64,000 bases of DNA from Planotetraspora kaengkrachanensis (GCF_016862895.1 NZ_BONV01000002.1:186001-250000), one strand, 5' to 3'. Shown: positions 44,951 through 54,879, counted from the first letter of the stretch. Notes: generated by a model from the sequence alone, not told the origin. Program-made: numbers and translations.

Positions 44951-45652
44951 TCAGCCGGCGATGACGGCCTGCTGCACCGCGACGCTTCTACGCGCCTCCT
45001 GGAAACGGCTGATCTGCAGGACGACCATGGCGGCGAGCACGGCCGCGACGACGAGCAGGGCGTCGGTGACGGTGCCGACCAGCACCGCCTGCCTGATCGA
45101 TTCGAGCTCGTCGGTGGGGTGGAGGCCGTTGGACACCAGCTTCGACCCCCAGACGGCGCCCAGCCAGGACAGCCACCACGCCCAGACGAGGCCCGATCGT
45201 TGTGCCTCGCCGAAGTTGTGGGCCAGGCCCAGGCCGCCCGGCTTCGACGAGGCCCAGATGTCGTCCATGATCTGCTTCGGGAACCACCAGCAGACCACCG
45301 GGACGACCCACCCGAAGATCAGCCACGGCATGGCGCGGCGGTGCGGCCACATGGCCAGTGGCTCGGCGTTCCTCCTGGCCCGGAAGAGCCAGATCAGGAA
45401 CGTCACGATGGCGACGACATAGGCGACGTACTGGACCATGGCCACGGCGGTGGCGACCGAGTCCGTCGCCTCGACCTCGGCCACGTCCACCGACTCCGGT
45501 TCGGCCATGAGATCGCCGATGAGGACGAGGCGCTGCACGCCGACGACGGCCGACGCCATGGCGGCGAGGGCGTTCAGGCCCAGCGCGGCGGCGGCCACGA
45601 TCGCCCGGCCGTTGATGGGGCGGAGAACATCGGGGGGTGATGCGGGGTGCAC
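44951..45652 (-). CDS. DUF4328 domain membrane protein
   Basis: A 233-residue membrane protein with about six hydrophobic segments and the DUF4328 signatures FLIWLFRARRNAE, MPWLIFGWVVPVVCWWFP and PKQIMDDIW. Its function is unknown; in actinomycetes such genes are usually solitary. The start GTG 45652 has GAGGAGTAATTC upstream. Confidence 0.82.
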   Translation of the reverse strand: MHPASPPDVLRPINGRAIVAAAALGLNALAAMASAVVGVQRLVLIGDLMAEPESVDVAEVEATDSVATAVAMVQYVAYVVAIVTFLIWLFRARRNAEPLAMWPHRRAMPWLIFGWVVPVVCWWFPKQIMDDIWASSKPGGLGLAHNFGEAQRSGLVWAWWLSWLGAVWGSKLVSNGLHPTDELESIRQAVLVGTVTDALLVVAAVLAAMVVLQISRFQEARRSVAVQQAVIAG

Positions 45653-45842
45653 GAATTACTCCTCTACCAAGAAGAACAATGCGGAAATATGCCGCATTCG
45701 CGCATTTCGTGACAATGGGATTTCCGGGCCGGAAGCCCAACCGTGATCACACCGTCGTCATCCCGGCGCCCCCCGCCGAGCGTCACGGCGGAACGTGCGG
45801 GTGCTGGAGCACGGGCCCATGCTCCAGCGTCCCGTCACGGAT

Positions 45843-46907
45843 CTAGGCGATGTAGAAGGGGCCGCCGTTCCCCTCCGTCTGATAGCCGAGGTGGGTCCGC
45901 TCGGTGCGGGTGGTCTCCGCGACCGTCCAGGCGTGATACTTGGTGAACACGGTGGCGCCCGCGAGCCGCTCGGGCCAGGTCTGGCCGTTGGACGTGGTCT
46001 TGGTGAGCGTCTTCTCGGTGACGTAGTTCGCTATCGAGTTGATCCAGTTCTCGGCGCCGACGAGCTGGTTCTCCCGGCCCAGTCCCACGATGAAGCCCTG
46101 CAGGGCCTCGGAGCTGCTCATCTCCCTGAGGGCCTCCTGGGAGAACGCCAGCAGGTCGTGCCAGTACTCACGCACGATCTCCACGTCCTGCCTGGTGCCC
46201 CAGCGGGAGATGTGCCCGCCGATCAGGGCCTTGAAGTCGTAGGACAGGATGTCGTCGTGGGCCTGGTAGAACCCGCTGATGTTCTCCGAGACGTCCGCGT
46301 GCGCGAACGTCACCGAACCGGGACTCACGATGTCGATCTTCGTGAGCACCTTCTGCGCGGGTCCGTAGATGTAGATGTTGCCCGGGCAGTGGTCCGCGCC
46401 CTTGTAGGACAGCTCGAGCCTGGTGCCGCCCACGTCGAGGGTCTCGTCGGTGGTGAACGTCTCGGTGGGCACCGGACGGTACTTGTCGGGGAAACGCGTG
46501 AGCAGTTCCCGGGTGATGTCATGCGCGATGATCTTCACGTCCGGGCCGAACTGGGACGCCGAGCCGATGTGGTCGGAGTGCCAGTGGCTGTAGATCAGGT
46601 GCGTGACGGGCTCGTCGGTGACGGACCTGATCGCCGACTGGAGGTTCTCGCCGAGCGTCGGCGGAGCGTCGATCACGACGACCCCGCTGCCGGTCACCAC
46701 GAAACCCGCGTCGTAACCGGCGGGGCCGGTGACCCAGTAGAAGTTCCCGCCGTCGCCCAGGTTCTCCGTGTGCCAGCCCCTCTCGTAGAAGGACGGGTCG
46801 TCGAGGTAGTCGGGCATGAACTGCTTCGGGGACGGCATGTTCCCCTCCCGCACAGCCTTCGGGAAGCCCCACTTCGACGGGTAGAAATCGCCGTACTTGC
46901 CTGCCAT
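45843..46907 (-). CDS. MBL-fold metallo-hydrolase
   Basis: A 354-residue metallo-beta-lactamase-fold enzyme with the metal site HWHSDH at about residue 105 and further ligands in the region GADHCPGN and ALIGGHISRWG. The N-terminal part is extended by about 60 residues beyond the core. It resembles hydrolases found in aldehyde and lactone metabolism. It is the last gene in the ALDH-MFS-ADH operon, 4 bases behind ADH. Confidence 0.85.
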   Translation of the reverse strand: MAGKYGDFYPSKWGFPKAVREGNMPSPKQFMPDYLDDPSFYERGWHTENLGDGGNFYWVTGPAGYDAGFVVTGSGVVVIDAPPTLGENLQSAIRSVTDEPVTHLIYSHWHSDHIGSASQFGPDVKIIAHDITRELLTRFPDKYRPVPTETFTTDETLDVGGTRLELSYKGADHCPGNIYIYGPAQKVLTKIDIVSPGSVTFAHADVSENISGFYQAHDDILSYDFKALIGGHISRWGTRQDVEIVREYWHDLLAFSQEALREMSSSEALQGFIVGLGRENQLVGAENWINSIANYVTEKTLTKTTSNGQTWPERLAGATVFTKYHAWTVAETTRTERTHLGYQTEGNGGPFYIA

Positions 46908-46911
46908 GGTG

Positions 46912-48030
46912 TTACTCCTTTTCTGAGCCGCCGGAATCCGCGATGCGCAGAACCGGCTTGACGACGTCTCCGCGTGCCGCGTCGGCGAACGCCGCGTCGA
47001 TGTCGCCGAATTCGTAGAACTGCACCAGTCGGTCGATCGGGAACCGGCCGGACTGGTACATCTGGACGAGCTTCGGAATGAACAGCCGCGGAACCGCGTC
47101 CCCCTGGACGATTCCGCGTACCGCCATTCCGAGCCCGAGCTTGGAGGCGGGCACCGTGCCCGGACCGCCGGCGACCAGGCCCACCTGGCCCGTGGGCGCC
47201 AGCGAGTCGATCGCGTGATCGAGCATGTCGGCGCGGCCGGTGGTGTCGAGGACGAAGGCCGCTCCCCTGCCCGTGATGCGCCTGATCTCCTTCGCCACGT
47301 CCACGTGACGGGCGTCGAGCGCGTGCGTGGCGCCCAACTCCTCGGCGAGGGCGAGGCGCCGCGGGTTCACGTCGACGGCCACGATGGTTCCCGCGCCCGA
47401 CAGTCGCGCCGCCATGAGGGCGCCGAACCCGACGGCTCCCACGCCGAGCACGGCGACGGCGGCGCCCGCCGGCACATCCAAGGAGTTCAGTACGGCGCCG
47501 GCCCCGGTCTGCAGGCCGCAGCCGAGGGGGCCCAGCAGTTCGAGCGGGGCGTCGCCGGGAACCTTGACCGTGTTGCGCTCCGTCGCCAGCGCATGCGTGG
47601 CGAACGAGGACTGGCCGAAGAAGTGCCCGTGGACGTCACCGTTTCCGGCTCCGGTGCGGCGCAGTCCGCGGGTTCCGTCGAGCCGGGCCCCCGAGAAGTT
47701 CGCGGCGACGGCGTCGTCGCAGTACGCGGGCCGTCCGCTCAGGCACTGCGCGCAGTGTCCACATGCCAGGAAGGACAGGACGACATGGTCGCCCGGCTTG
47801 AGACCCATGACGTCCGGGCCGACGCGCTCGACCACACCGGCTCCCTCGTGACCCAGCACGATCGGCAGCGGCACGGGGATGTGCCCGCTCCGTACATGCG
47901 CGTCGGTCTGGCAGACGCCCGTGGCCGTGACGGCGACCAGGACCTCGTCGCCCTGTGGCTCGTCGAGTTCCAGTTCCTCGAAGACGAAAGGCCGCGACCG
48001 TTCTTGCGCCACGGCTGCTCGAACCCTCAT
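46912..48030 (-). CDS. Zinc-dependent alcohol dehydrogenase (aryl/benzyl alcohol type)
   Basis: A 372-residue MDR-family alcohol dehydrogenase. Catalytic zinc ligands are Cys in TGVCQTDAH, His in GHEGAG and Cys in GCGLQTGAG; the structural zinc loop is CGHCAQCLSGRPAYC. The NAD site is VLGVGAVGFGAL. The aryl-alcohol type is suggested by the long GRPAYCDD segment and GPLGCGLQTGAG. It oxidises an alcohol to the aldehyde that the ALDH upstream would take to acid. ATG shares one base with the MFS stop. Confidence 0.88.
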   Translation of the reverse strand: MRVRAAVAQERSRPFVFEELELDEPQGDEVLVAVTATGVCQTDAHVRSGHIPVPLPIVLGHEGAGVVERVGPDVMGLKPGDHVVLSFLACGHCAQCLSGRPAYCDDAVAANFSGARLDGTRGLRRTGAGNGDVHGHFFGQSSFATHALATERNTVKVPGDAPLELLGPLGCGLQTGAGAVLNSLDVPAGAAVAVLGVGAVGFGALMAARLSGAGTIVAVDVNPRRLALAEELGATHALDARHVDVAKEIRRITGRGAAFVLDTTGRADMLDHAIDSLAPTGQVGLVAGGPGTVPASKLGLGMAVRGIVQGDAVPRLFIPKLVQMYQSGRFPIDRLVQFYEFGDIDAAFADAARGDVVKPVLRIADSGGSEKE

Positions 48031-49472
48031 CAGGACTTCCTTACTTGGTGGAGTACGGCCGCCGGGCGCTCATGGCGACCGGGCACGGCATCCGCGGTGG
48101 GCTTGCGCCCTGGCACCAGCAGGGCCGCCAGTGCCGCGATGACTCCGGCGGCGCCCAGCGCGGCGAAGCCGTACACGTAGCCGTTCTCGGTGGGCAGACC
48201 GCCCGCAGGGGTGTGGGCGCTGACGATTCCGCCCATCAACGCGGCCCCGAGTGACCCGCCGATCGTCCGGACGTTCACGTTGACCCCGTTGGCCACCCCC
48301 GTCTGCTCGGGACGGACGGCGGCCACGATGACGTTCGACATGGTGGAGAACGCGCTGCCGAAGGCGACGCCGAGCAGCGCCATCGCGACCAGCACCTGCC
48401 ATGGGCGGTCGTGTTCGAACGCGAGCATCGCCAGCGCGATGACGTTGAGCGTCGTCGACGCGGCGAACATCGTGCGCGCGCCGAGCCGGATCACCCACCG
48501 GGCCGACACGAGCCCGGCGACGAACATCATCACGGTCATCGGCAGCAGGAGCAGTCCCGCCTCGGTGACGCTCGCCCCGAAGCCGTAGCCGGCCTCCGGC
48601 GGCGTCTGCACGAAGGCGGGCAGGAAACCGAACACCGAGAAGAGACCGATGCCCAGGAGCAGCGCGACCAGGTTGGTGGTCCAGACGGCGGGGACGCGCA
48701 TCATGCGCATGTCGACCAGAGGGCTGGGCGAACGCGCTTCGACCACGAACCAGGACCCCGCGAGGACGACGGCGGCGACAAGGAGGCCGATCGCCCGGGG
48801 AGACGACCACCCCCAGGCGGGCGCCTTGGCGAGCGGCAGCAGCAGAGCGAGCAGCCAGCCGGCCATGAGGAGTGCGCTCGCCCAGTTGATCGACCCCTCC
48901 TGCCTGGAGCGTGAGGGCGGAACCACGAAGTGGGCGGCCACGGCCGCGAGCGCGGTCATCGCCAGTGGGATCCAGAACAGCGACCGGACGCCGAGCGCGT
49001 CGACTAGCGGACCTGCCAGGACGATGCCCGCTCCGCCGCCCACCGCGGTCAGCGCCGCGGTGGCCCCGATGGCGGCGGGGACCTTCCCCGGCGGCACCTC
49101 GTCACGGATGATTCCGAAGGCCATGGGCAGGACGCCGCCGCCGACGCCCTGGACGGCCCGTCCTGCGATCATCACGCCGATGCCGGGCGCCACCGCGGAG
49201 ACAAGGGAGCCGGCCGCGAGGGCGACGAGGGCCACGATGAGGATCCGGTCCTTGCCGTACCGGTCGCCCAGCCGTCCCATGATCGGGGTGAAGATCGAGG
49301 CGGACAGGAGATACGCGGTGACGATCCAGGTGACCTGGCTCTGCGTCGTGTGCAGGTCCTTCTGCAGCCGGGGCAGCACCGGGTTGACGAGGGACTGGAG
49401 CAGCGCGTACGAGAAGACGGCCAGCAGGACGACCGCGAGCACGCAGGAATGAGACTTCCGAGGAGACGGCAT
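48030..49472 (-). CDS. MFS transporter, DHA2-type exporter (14-helix)
   Basis: A 480-residue transporter with 13 or 14 hydrophobic segments. The signature GRLGDRYGKDRIL in loop 2-3, LLSASIFTPIMG and GRAVQGVGGGVLPMAFGI are typical of DHA2 drug exporters. In this operon it probably moves the aromatic substrate or a toxic intermediate. ATG 49472 is 91 bases behind the ALDH stop. Confidence 0.87.
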   Translation of the reverse strand: MPSPRKSHSCVLAVVLLAVFSYALLQSLVNPVLPRLQKDLHTTQSQVTWIVTAYLLSASIFTPIMGRLGDRYGKDRILIVALVALAAGSLVSAVAPGIGVMIAGRAVQGVGGGVLPMAFGIIRDEVPPGKVPAAIGATAALTAVGGGAGIVLAGPLVDALGVRSLFWIPLAMTALAAVAAHFVVPPSRSRQEGSINWASALLMAGWLLALLLPLAKAPAWGWSSPRAIGLLVAAVVLAGSWFVVEARSPSPLVDMRMMRVPAVWTTNLVALLLGIGLFSVFGFLPAFVQTPPEAGYGFGASVTEAGLLLLPMTVMMFVAGLVSARWVIRLGARTMFAASTTLNVIALAMLAFEHDRPWQVLVAMALLGVAFGSAFSTMSNVIVAAVRPEQTGVANGVNVNVRTIGGSLGAALMGGIVSAHTPAGGLPTENGYVYGFAALGAAGVIAALAALLVPGRKPTADAVPGRHERPAAVLHQVRKS

Positions 49473-49563
49473 TGGGGTGCCTTTTCTGAGGACGGTGAAT
49501 GTTTCTCGCTCGCTCAGCGACACCGGAGGCTGAAACGGGGGGCTCCGCGTGGATGCGCGAGGA

Positions 49564-50979
49564 TCAGGCGATGACGGCGCGCGGCTCCAGGTAGGCCTCC
49601 ATGCCGTAGACACCGTGCTCACGGCCGAGTCCGGACATCTTGACCCCGCCGTGGGGCGCCCGCGGATCCATCCGCGCCCCGTTGATGAGGACGGTCCCCG
49701 ATTCGAGCCGGTCGGCGATGCGCCTCGCCCTCGCCGCGTCGGCGGAGAAGACGTACGCCTGCAGGCCGTAGGGCGTGTCGTTGGCGATCGCCACGGCCTC
49801 GTCCTCGTCGCGGTAGGAGATGACGCACAGGACGGGCCCGAAGATCTCCTCACGCGCGATGCGCATGTCGTTGCTCACGCCGGTGAAGACCGTCGGCCTG
49901 GTGAACCAGCCCTTGTCCAGACCCTCGGGCCTGCCCTCACCACCGACCAGGATCTGGGCGCCCTCGTCCCGTCCCAGGCGGATGTAGCTCTGAACCCGGT
50001 CGTACTGCCTCTGGTTGACGAGCGGGCCCAGGGCGGTCGAGGGGTCGCGCGGGTCGCCCACCTTGAACGTCGGAACGACGGCCCTGACGGCGTCGAGCAC
50101 CTCCTCAAGGCGGCTGTCCGGCGCCAGGATGCGCGTTCCCGCAAAGCACGCCTGGCCGTTGTTGGCGAATCCCACGGCGATGGCGGCAGGCACGCCGGCC
50201 TCCAGGTCGGCGTCGTCGAGGAACACGCTGGGCCCCTTGCCGCCCAGTTCCAGGGTCACCCGTTTCATGGTCTCCGCGCCGTTGCGCATGATCCGCTGCC
50301 CGACGGCGGTCGAGCCGGTGAAGCTGACCTTGGCCACGTCGGGGTGCCGGGAGAGGACCTCGCCGACCACGTCACCCCGTCCGGTCACGACGTTGATCAA
50401 CCCGGCCGGGACGCCGGCGTCGTCGAAGCACTCGGTCATGATCTGGGTTTGGAGGGCGCTGAGCTCGCTCGGCTTGACCACCGTGGTGCATCCCGCGGCG
50501 ATGGCGCTGGACACCTTCTCGCAGATGAATGCGACGCTGTGGTTCCAGGGAGTGATCACGGCGGCGACGCCCACCGGCTGCATCGAGACGATCGCGCCCC
50601 CGGCCGGACGGGTCAGTTCGTACGACTCGAGGGTCCTCGCCGCGTCGAGGAACACCGATGCCGCATGCGGCATGGTCGCGTCCACGAAGTCCTTCGTCCC
50701 GCCGTACTCCTCGATCATCGCCTCCTTCAGTTCGTCGACGCGCTTCGCGATCGCCGCGCTCACCCGTTCGAGGATGTCGATCCGCTCACGTTTGCCCGTC
50801 GTGGAGAAGTTCACTAAGGCCCGTTTGGCGGCCGCGATCGCCGCTTCCGCGTCCGCCTCGTCGGCGAGACGGACCTCGCCGACGACCTCCTCGGTCGCCG
50901 GGTTGAACAGCGGTGAGAGCTCACTTCCATGGGGAGTGACGAACGCGCCGCCGATGTAGACCTGGTCGATCTTCCGCAT
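49564..50979 (-). CDS. Aldehyde dehydrogenase (NAD+-dependent)
   Basis: A 471-residue ALDH superfamily protein. NAD and catalytic sites: FTGSTAVGQRIM, catalytic Glu in LELGGKGPS, catalytic Cys in NNGQACFAGTRI. PWNHSVAFICEKV and EEIFGPVL are also conserved. It oxidises an aldehyde to acid and is first in the operon with MFS, ADH and MBL genes. ATG 50979 follows GAGAAAGAG. A consensus-like promoter lies 117 bases upstream. Confidence 0.9.
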   Translation of the reverse strand: MRKIDQVYIGGAFVTPHGSELSPLFNPATEEVVGEVRLADEADAEAAIAAAKRALVNFSTTGKRERIDILERVSAAIAKRVDELKEAMIEEYGGTKDFVDATMPHAASVFLDAARTLESYELTRPAGGAIVSMQPVGVAAVITPWNHSVAFICEKVSSAIAAGCTTVVKPSELSALQTQIMTECFDDAGVPAGLINVVTGRGDVVGEVLSRHPDVAKVSFTGSTAVGQRIMRNGAETMKRVTLELGGKGPSVFLDDADLEAGVPAAIAVGFANNGQACFAGTRILAPDSRLEEVLDAVRAVVPTFKVGDPRDPSTALGPLVNQRQYDRVQSYIRLGRDEGAQILVGGEGRPEGLDKGWFTRPTVFTGVSNDMRIAREEIFGPVLCVISYRDEDEAVAIANDTPYGLQAYVFSADAARARRIADRLESGTVLINGARMDPRAPHGGVKMSGLGREHGVYGMEAYLEPRAVIA

Positions 50980-51095
50980 GGCTCTTTCTCCGATCGCCTC
51001 GAGTGGGCGGCAGGGGGGCGTGCCGCGGGCAGGCGCCACGGGGGTCGCATGAGTGCTTCACACGCCGCCGGGATGCCCATTGAGCTGTTGGAACT

Positions 51096-51127
51096 ATTAT
51101 ATGCAACACAACTGATCTGACTGTCAA
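51096..51127 (-). promoter_or_regulatory. Promoter of the ALDH operon (-35 TTGACA, -10 TATAAT, 20-bp spacer)
   Basis: On the minus strand TTGACA (51122-51127) and TATAAT (51096-51101) are perfect, but spaced 20 bases instead of 17. Such long spacers are typical of MerR-activated promoters, where a regulator twists DNA. TGTTG and CAACA arms 13 bases apart overlap the -10. A regulator gene is not adjacent. Confidence 0.7.
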
Positions 51128-51244
51128 CATATATTTCGCCCACATGTATCCGGGCCGGGCGAGGACCGGCGGAAGCACTCGCATGGCTCAAGGCCGGATC
51201 TGGTTGAGGAACTGCTTGTCGCAGCCATGTCTTAAGGTGCCCGC

Positions 51245-51711
51245 GTGAGTGACAACGCGTCCCTTCAGCACGGTCTCGGCGACCTCTTCGGAGGGGGAAC
51301 GGGCGAGGACCGATCCCTGTCCGTGTCCCTGCCGCCCGGCCGGATCGTCCTGGCCGATGAAGGCGCCGGCGTGCCGACATCGTGGCTGGCCGCGTGGTGT
51401 GGCCGGTACACGGAAATGGACGCCGAGGACGATCCGCTGTCGCCGGCCGAGCGATTGGCCGTGACCGCGCCCTTCGGCCAGGAGTGGCCGGGCCTCGCCG
51501 CTACGGCGCACGGGTCGTCGGAGTCAGCCGGTCCGAACTGTTCCTGAGCGTCGCGGCGCCCCCGGCGACCATGGACGAGGCGCTCCACATCGCCGCCGAA
51601 CACATCGCGCTGTGCCCGGACGACATCTGGCAGGGCCACAAGCCGTACACGCTGACCGGCTACGCGGAACGACTCATCGGCTTCAGCGCATGGGAATCCT
51701 GGTGGGACTGA
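51245..51711 (+). pseudogene. DUF4253 domain protein, frameshifted
   Basis: The first frame reads MSDNASLQHG up to GQEWPGLA; near 51493-51503 the conserved remainder continues in another frame as RYGARVVGVSRSELFLSVAA and ends HIALCPDDIWQGHKP to SAWESWWD. A single missing base explains it. The C-terminal DDIWQG and WWD patterns are DUF4253 hallmarks. Decay or a sequencing error. Confidence 0.7.
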
Positions 51712-51724
51712 GCCTTCCGCGACA

Positions 51725-52771
51725 TCACCAGAACAGGGCTCCGGATCGGTCGGTCCTCACGCGGTCATGAATCGCACGTAACCAGGGCTGACGGACCTCC
51801 GGCATCCGTGCGAGCGTGTAGAGGAACACGTTCCAGTCGGGCCGGAATCGACCGAACGGCAACAACGGCGGAGGGTCGTCCCGGTGTACGCCGTCGGGCA
51901 GCCCGCCCGTCGCGGGAATGCGCCGCCGAGCGTCGTCGAAGGCCAGATGCATCCACACCTCCGCGGCCAGCGGCACCGCTGCCCGCGTCCCGGACGGCCA
52001 CACGTCACCGGTCTGCGGATGCCGCGGGACCAGGGCGATGTCCGTACCCGTGGCGGACAGGCCGGGCCCCGCCAGGGTGAGGGTCCGTGCCGGTGGGCCC
52101 GGCGGGAGCAGGGCGTCGACCGCCCGACGGAACACGTCGGCGACGTGGCCGCCGGGGACGATCACGGGCACGCCGTCCGACACCGCGATCAGATGGGCCA
52201 GCGCCACTGCGACCGCCGCCTCCCACTCCGGGCTCCACGCCCCGGTCGGCTCAACCGGCGGTTTCTCCGGCCACGACTCCCGCAGTTCCTCCCAGCTGAG
52301 CACCCGGCGAGCGGGCGCGTCGACATCGACCCGACGTACGGCACTCGGATCCAGCCACACCACCTGCCACATCGAGCAGTCGTCGATCAGGCTGGCGACG
52401 GCCTGCCCGCACTGAGCGCAGGCCAAGTTCGGGCCGGACCTGCCGTCCAGGCCGCAGCAGGAGCCGTCGCATCGATCTGGAATCAGAGTCGTTCCGCGTA
52501 TATCGCCTGGGGCGACCGCGACCTCTCCCGGCGGCCCGTACGACAGCGAATACACCGGCGCGTACACGCCACGTGCTTCCGCCTCCTCCGCACCGACCTC
52601 ATCCCACCGCCGCCACGGCGACCCGGAGGGCTCCGGGTCCACCGCATAGGTCCCAGGCTCCAGGAGTGCGGGAAGCAACTTGTAGCCGTACGTCTGATAA
52701 GCGTGAGCGGGAAGCGCGACCGACGAGACCGGCGCGGTCAGAACGGCCTCGCAGTCCGCGCACACGAACAC
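51725..52771 (-). CDS. Zinc-ribbon protein of unknown function
   Basis: A 348-residue protein beginning FVCADCEAVLT, half of a zinc ribbon, and with a second cluster CDGSCCGLDG and CAQCGQAV around residues 100-125. The C-terminal half has EWEAAVAVALAHLIAVSDG and MHLAFDDARRRIP. I do not recognise the fold. It lies 11 bases behind the HEAT-repeat gene, same strand, so both are probably one operon. Confidence 0.75.
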   Translation of the reverse strand: MFVCADCEAVLTAPVSSVALPAHAYQTYGYKLLPALLEPGTYAVDPEPSGSPWRRWDEVGAEEAEARGVYAPVYSLSYGPPGEVAVAPGDIRGTTLIPDRCDGSCCGLDGRSGPNLACAQCGQAVASLIDDCSMWQVVWLDPSAVRRVDVDAPARRVLSWEELRESWPEKPPVEPTGAWSPEWEAAVAVALAHLIAVSDGVPVIVPGGHVADVFRRAVDALLPPGPPARTLTLAGPGLSATGTDIALVPRHPQTGDVWPSGTRAAVPLAAEVWMHLAFDDARRRIPATGGLPDGVHRDDPPPLLPFGRFRPDWNVFLYTLARMPEVRQPWLRAIHDRVRTDRSGALFW

Positions 52772-52782
52772 ACATATGTCTT

Positions 52783-54789
52783 TCAGAATGCGCCCACCGC
52801 CGCCCCTCCGTCGCCGAGTGCCCGCCGTATGAGCAGACGTTGCTCCTCGTCCTCGGTGAAGGCACGCCAGCCGCCGAAGTAGTTGAGCCGTACGTCGAGC
52901 GACTGCGCCGTTTCGAGCAGCGCGACGACATCGCCGGTAGGCGAGCCGATCTCTGCGAGGTATCCAGTCGCCTGGCGCATGACAGGAGTGGCCCTCCCCT
53001 CAGCGAGCGGGCGGATCGTTTCCGCCAGCACCGGGATCGCCTCGGCGGAGTCGCCGGTCACCCGCCACAGGGCGTGGGCAGCCTCCACCCGCTCCCACTC
53101 ACCGGTGCTCTTCAGGAGCCCGCGCAACAGGTCCGCGTGGCGAGCGGCTGTCCGGCCCAGGTCAGCCAGCCGCCAGGCCGCGTCCGTGACCGCCGTGTTC
53201 TGCTCCAGCGCCGCGACGGACAGCTCGAGCATGGGACCGGCCTCGCCGGTGATCCGCCACAGGGCCCAGGCGGCGTCGAACCGCCCGGCGTTGCGCACCG
53301 GTTGCCCCGGAGGAGAAAGCGGGAAGCGCACCAACGGGCGCAGAGCAGGAGCGACCTCGGCCGCGGGTTCGCCGATGGCCCCCAGCGCACGCACCGCCCA
53401 CTGCCGCGCCTCGCCCTCGAGAAGCCCCGCCAGTTCCGGTACGGCAGGCGCCGCGGCAGGTCCCCAGGCCTCCAGCGTCTGCGCGAGGGCTCGGTTCATC
53501 TCCAGCGGACCGCCCGGCCGCAGACGACCGCGCACCGCGGGAAGAAGCTCGTCGGCCCACCTGCTCAACCGGCTGAGAACCTCCTGCAGGCCGGGCAGGT
53601 CGAGCATGTAGACGGAACCACCGAAGTGATTCGCCGTCAACGGGAACCCCGTCCGCTTTCCAGCGATGCGTTCGACCAGTTCGGGCAGGGCGCGTTCATC
53701 GCCCGTCCGAGCCATGCCCCACACGGCGATATCACTGATGCGCGTGTCCTGGCGGCGCGACAGCCTGGTGTCGTCAGCGGACGCGGCGACGATCCGATCG
53801 GCGTGGTCGCCCGCCGATCCACTGGCCACGATGAGATGCGCCGCGAAGGCGCGCAGGGTTTCGTCCGGGCTGTCGAGCCGCTCGGCCAGCAGCGGGAGAA
53901 GGTCCGGCATGGCGGAGCGCCACGTGGTCAGAACGCGGGCGGCCACCTTGACCGCTCCGGCTCGGCGGCCCGGGTCGGCGTGACCGAGCAGCCTCGCCGC
54001 CAGGCGTGTGCGGGCCGGGCGGGACTCCACCAGTTCGGCGTCCACCCAGTAGATCACCGATTCCGGTGTCCCCGAGATCCACGGGTTGTCCCGCCAGGGC
54101 GTCAGGTCACCCGTGTCGATCGCGTCGAGGACGACGTCGAGGTCCTCGCCGGCCCGTCCCGAAGCGATCGTGGCGGCCAGCCGCACCTGCGGCTCCGCGT
54201 GTCCGTGGAGGTCGCGCAGCCAACCGTTCGCGGCTCCCGCCTCACCGCCGACCGGCTCGCCGCGGGTCAACTCGCCGCCGGTCAGTTCGCCGACGGCGAG
54301 CACCAGCCCGAGCCGCACGGCCAGATCGGGCTCGTGCGAGAACCGGTCCATGAGCGGGGGGACCACCTCGCCCGCCTGCGGCCTCGCCGCACCCAGCGCG
54401 TACGGGACCCGGCGGCGGACCTCCACGTCGGCGTCGCCGGCCAACGTCAACAGGCGGGGTACGGCCGCCGCCCACGCCTGTGGCCAGGCCGGATCGACGT
54501 TCCGGCCGGCGAGTTGCTCGGCCTCACGCGCCAGCGAGGCGACGATGCCGACGATCCGGGCCCGCCGCGCGTTCCCCGATGCCGTGGCCAGGTCGACCAG
54601 GAACGGGAGTGCGGCGGGAGCGGCCGAGCAGATCCAGCCGCCCTGATGGAGCAGCAGGTTGCCGAGTTCGTACGGCGCGTCCTCCTGCGCCGGACCAGCC
54701 AGCGTGCGGAGCAGACCGGGGAGGTCCTCGGCCGAGCCGTAGTTGTGCTCGAGCCGATCCCACCGGATCTCGTCCAAACGCTCCAGCAC
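52783..54789 (-). CDS. HEAT-repeat (armadillo-like) protein
   Basis: A 668-residue protein composed of about fifteen alpha-helical HEAT/ARM-like repeats, such as VEVRRRVPYALGAARP, RLGLVLAVGEL and HADLLRGLLKSTG. No enzymatic motif. These scaffolds bind proteins; actinomycete members often occur with unknown partners. The downstream zinc-ribbon gene is 11 bases away. The role is unknown. Confidence 0.82.
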   Translation of the reverse strand: MLERLDEIRWDRLEHNYGSAEDLPGLLRTLAGPAQEDAPYELGNLLLHQGGWICSAAPAALPFLVDLATASGNARRARIVGIVASLAREAEQLAGRNVDPAWPQAWAAAVPRLLTLAGDADVEVRRRVPYALGAARPQAGEVVPPLMDRFSHEPDLAVRLGLVLAVGELTGGELTRGEPVGGEAGAANGWLRDLHGHAEPQVRLAATIASGRAGEDLDVVLDAIDTGDLTPWRDNPWISGTPESVIYWVDAELVESRPARTRLAARLLGHADPGRRAGAVKVAARVLTTWRSAMPDLLPLLAERLDSPDETLRAFAAHLIVASGSAGDHADRIVAASADDTRLSRRQDTRISDIAVWGMARTGDERALPELVERIAGKRTGFPLTANHFGGSVYMLDLPGLQEVLSRLSRWADELLPAVRGRLRPGGPLEMNRALAQTLEAWGPAAAPAVPELAGLLEGEARQWAVRALGAIGEPAAEVAPALRPLVRFPLSPPGQPVRNAGRFDAAWALWRITGEAGPMLELSVAALEQNTAVTDAAWRLADLGRTAARHADLLRGLLKSTGEWERVEAAHALWRVTGDSAEAIPVLAETIRPLAEGRATPVMRQATGYLAEIGSPTGDVVALLETAQSLDVRLNYFGGWRAFTEDEEQRLLIRRALGDGGAAVGAF

Positions 54790-54879
54790 CGGCGCTCACC
54801 TCTCGCGGTCACAAGGGCCAACATCTGGGATCAAGCACCCAAGCTAGACCAAGCGCCGCGATCAGGATCCCCCTGTCGC

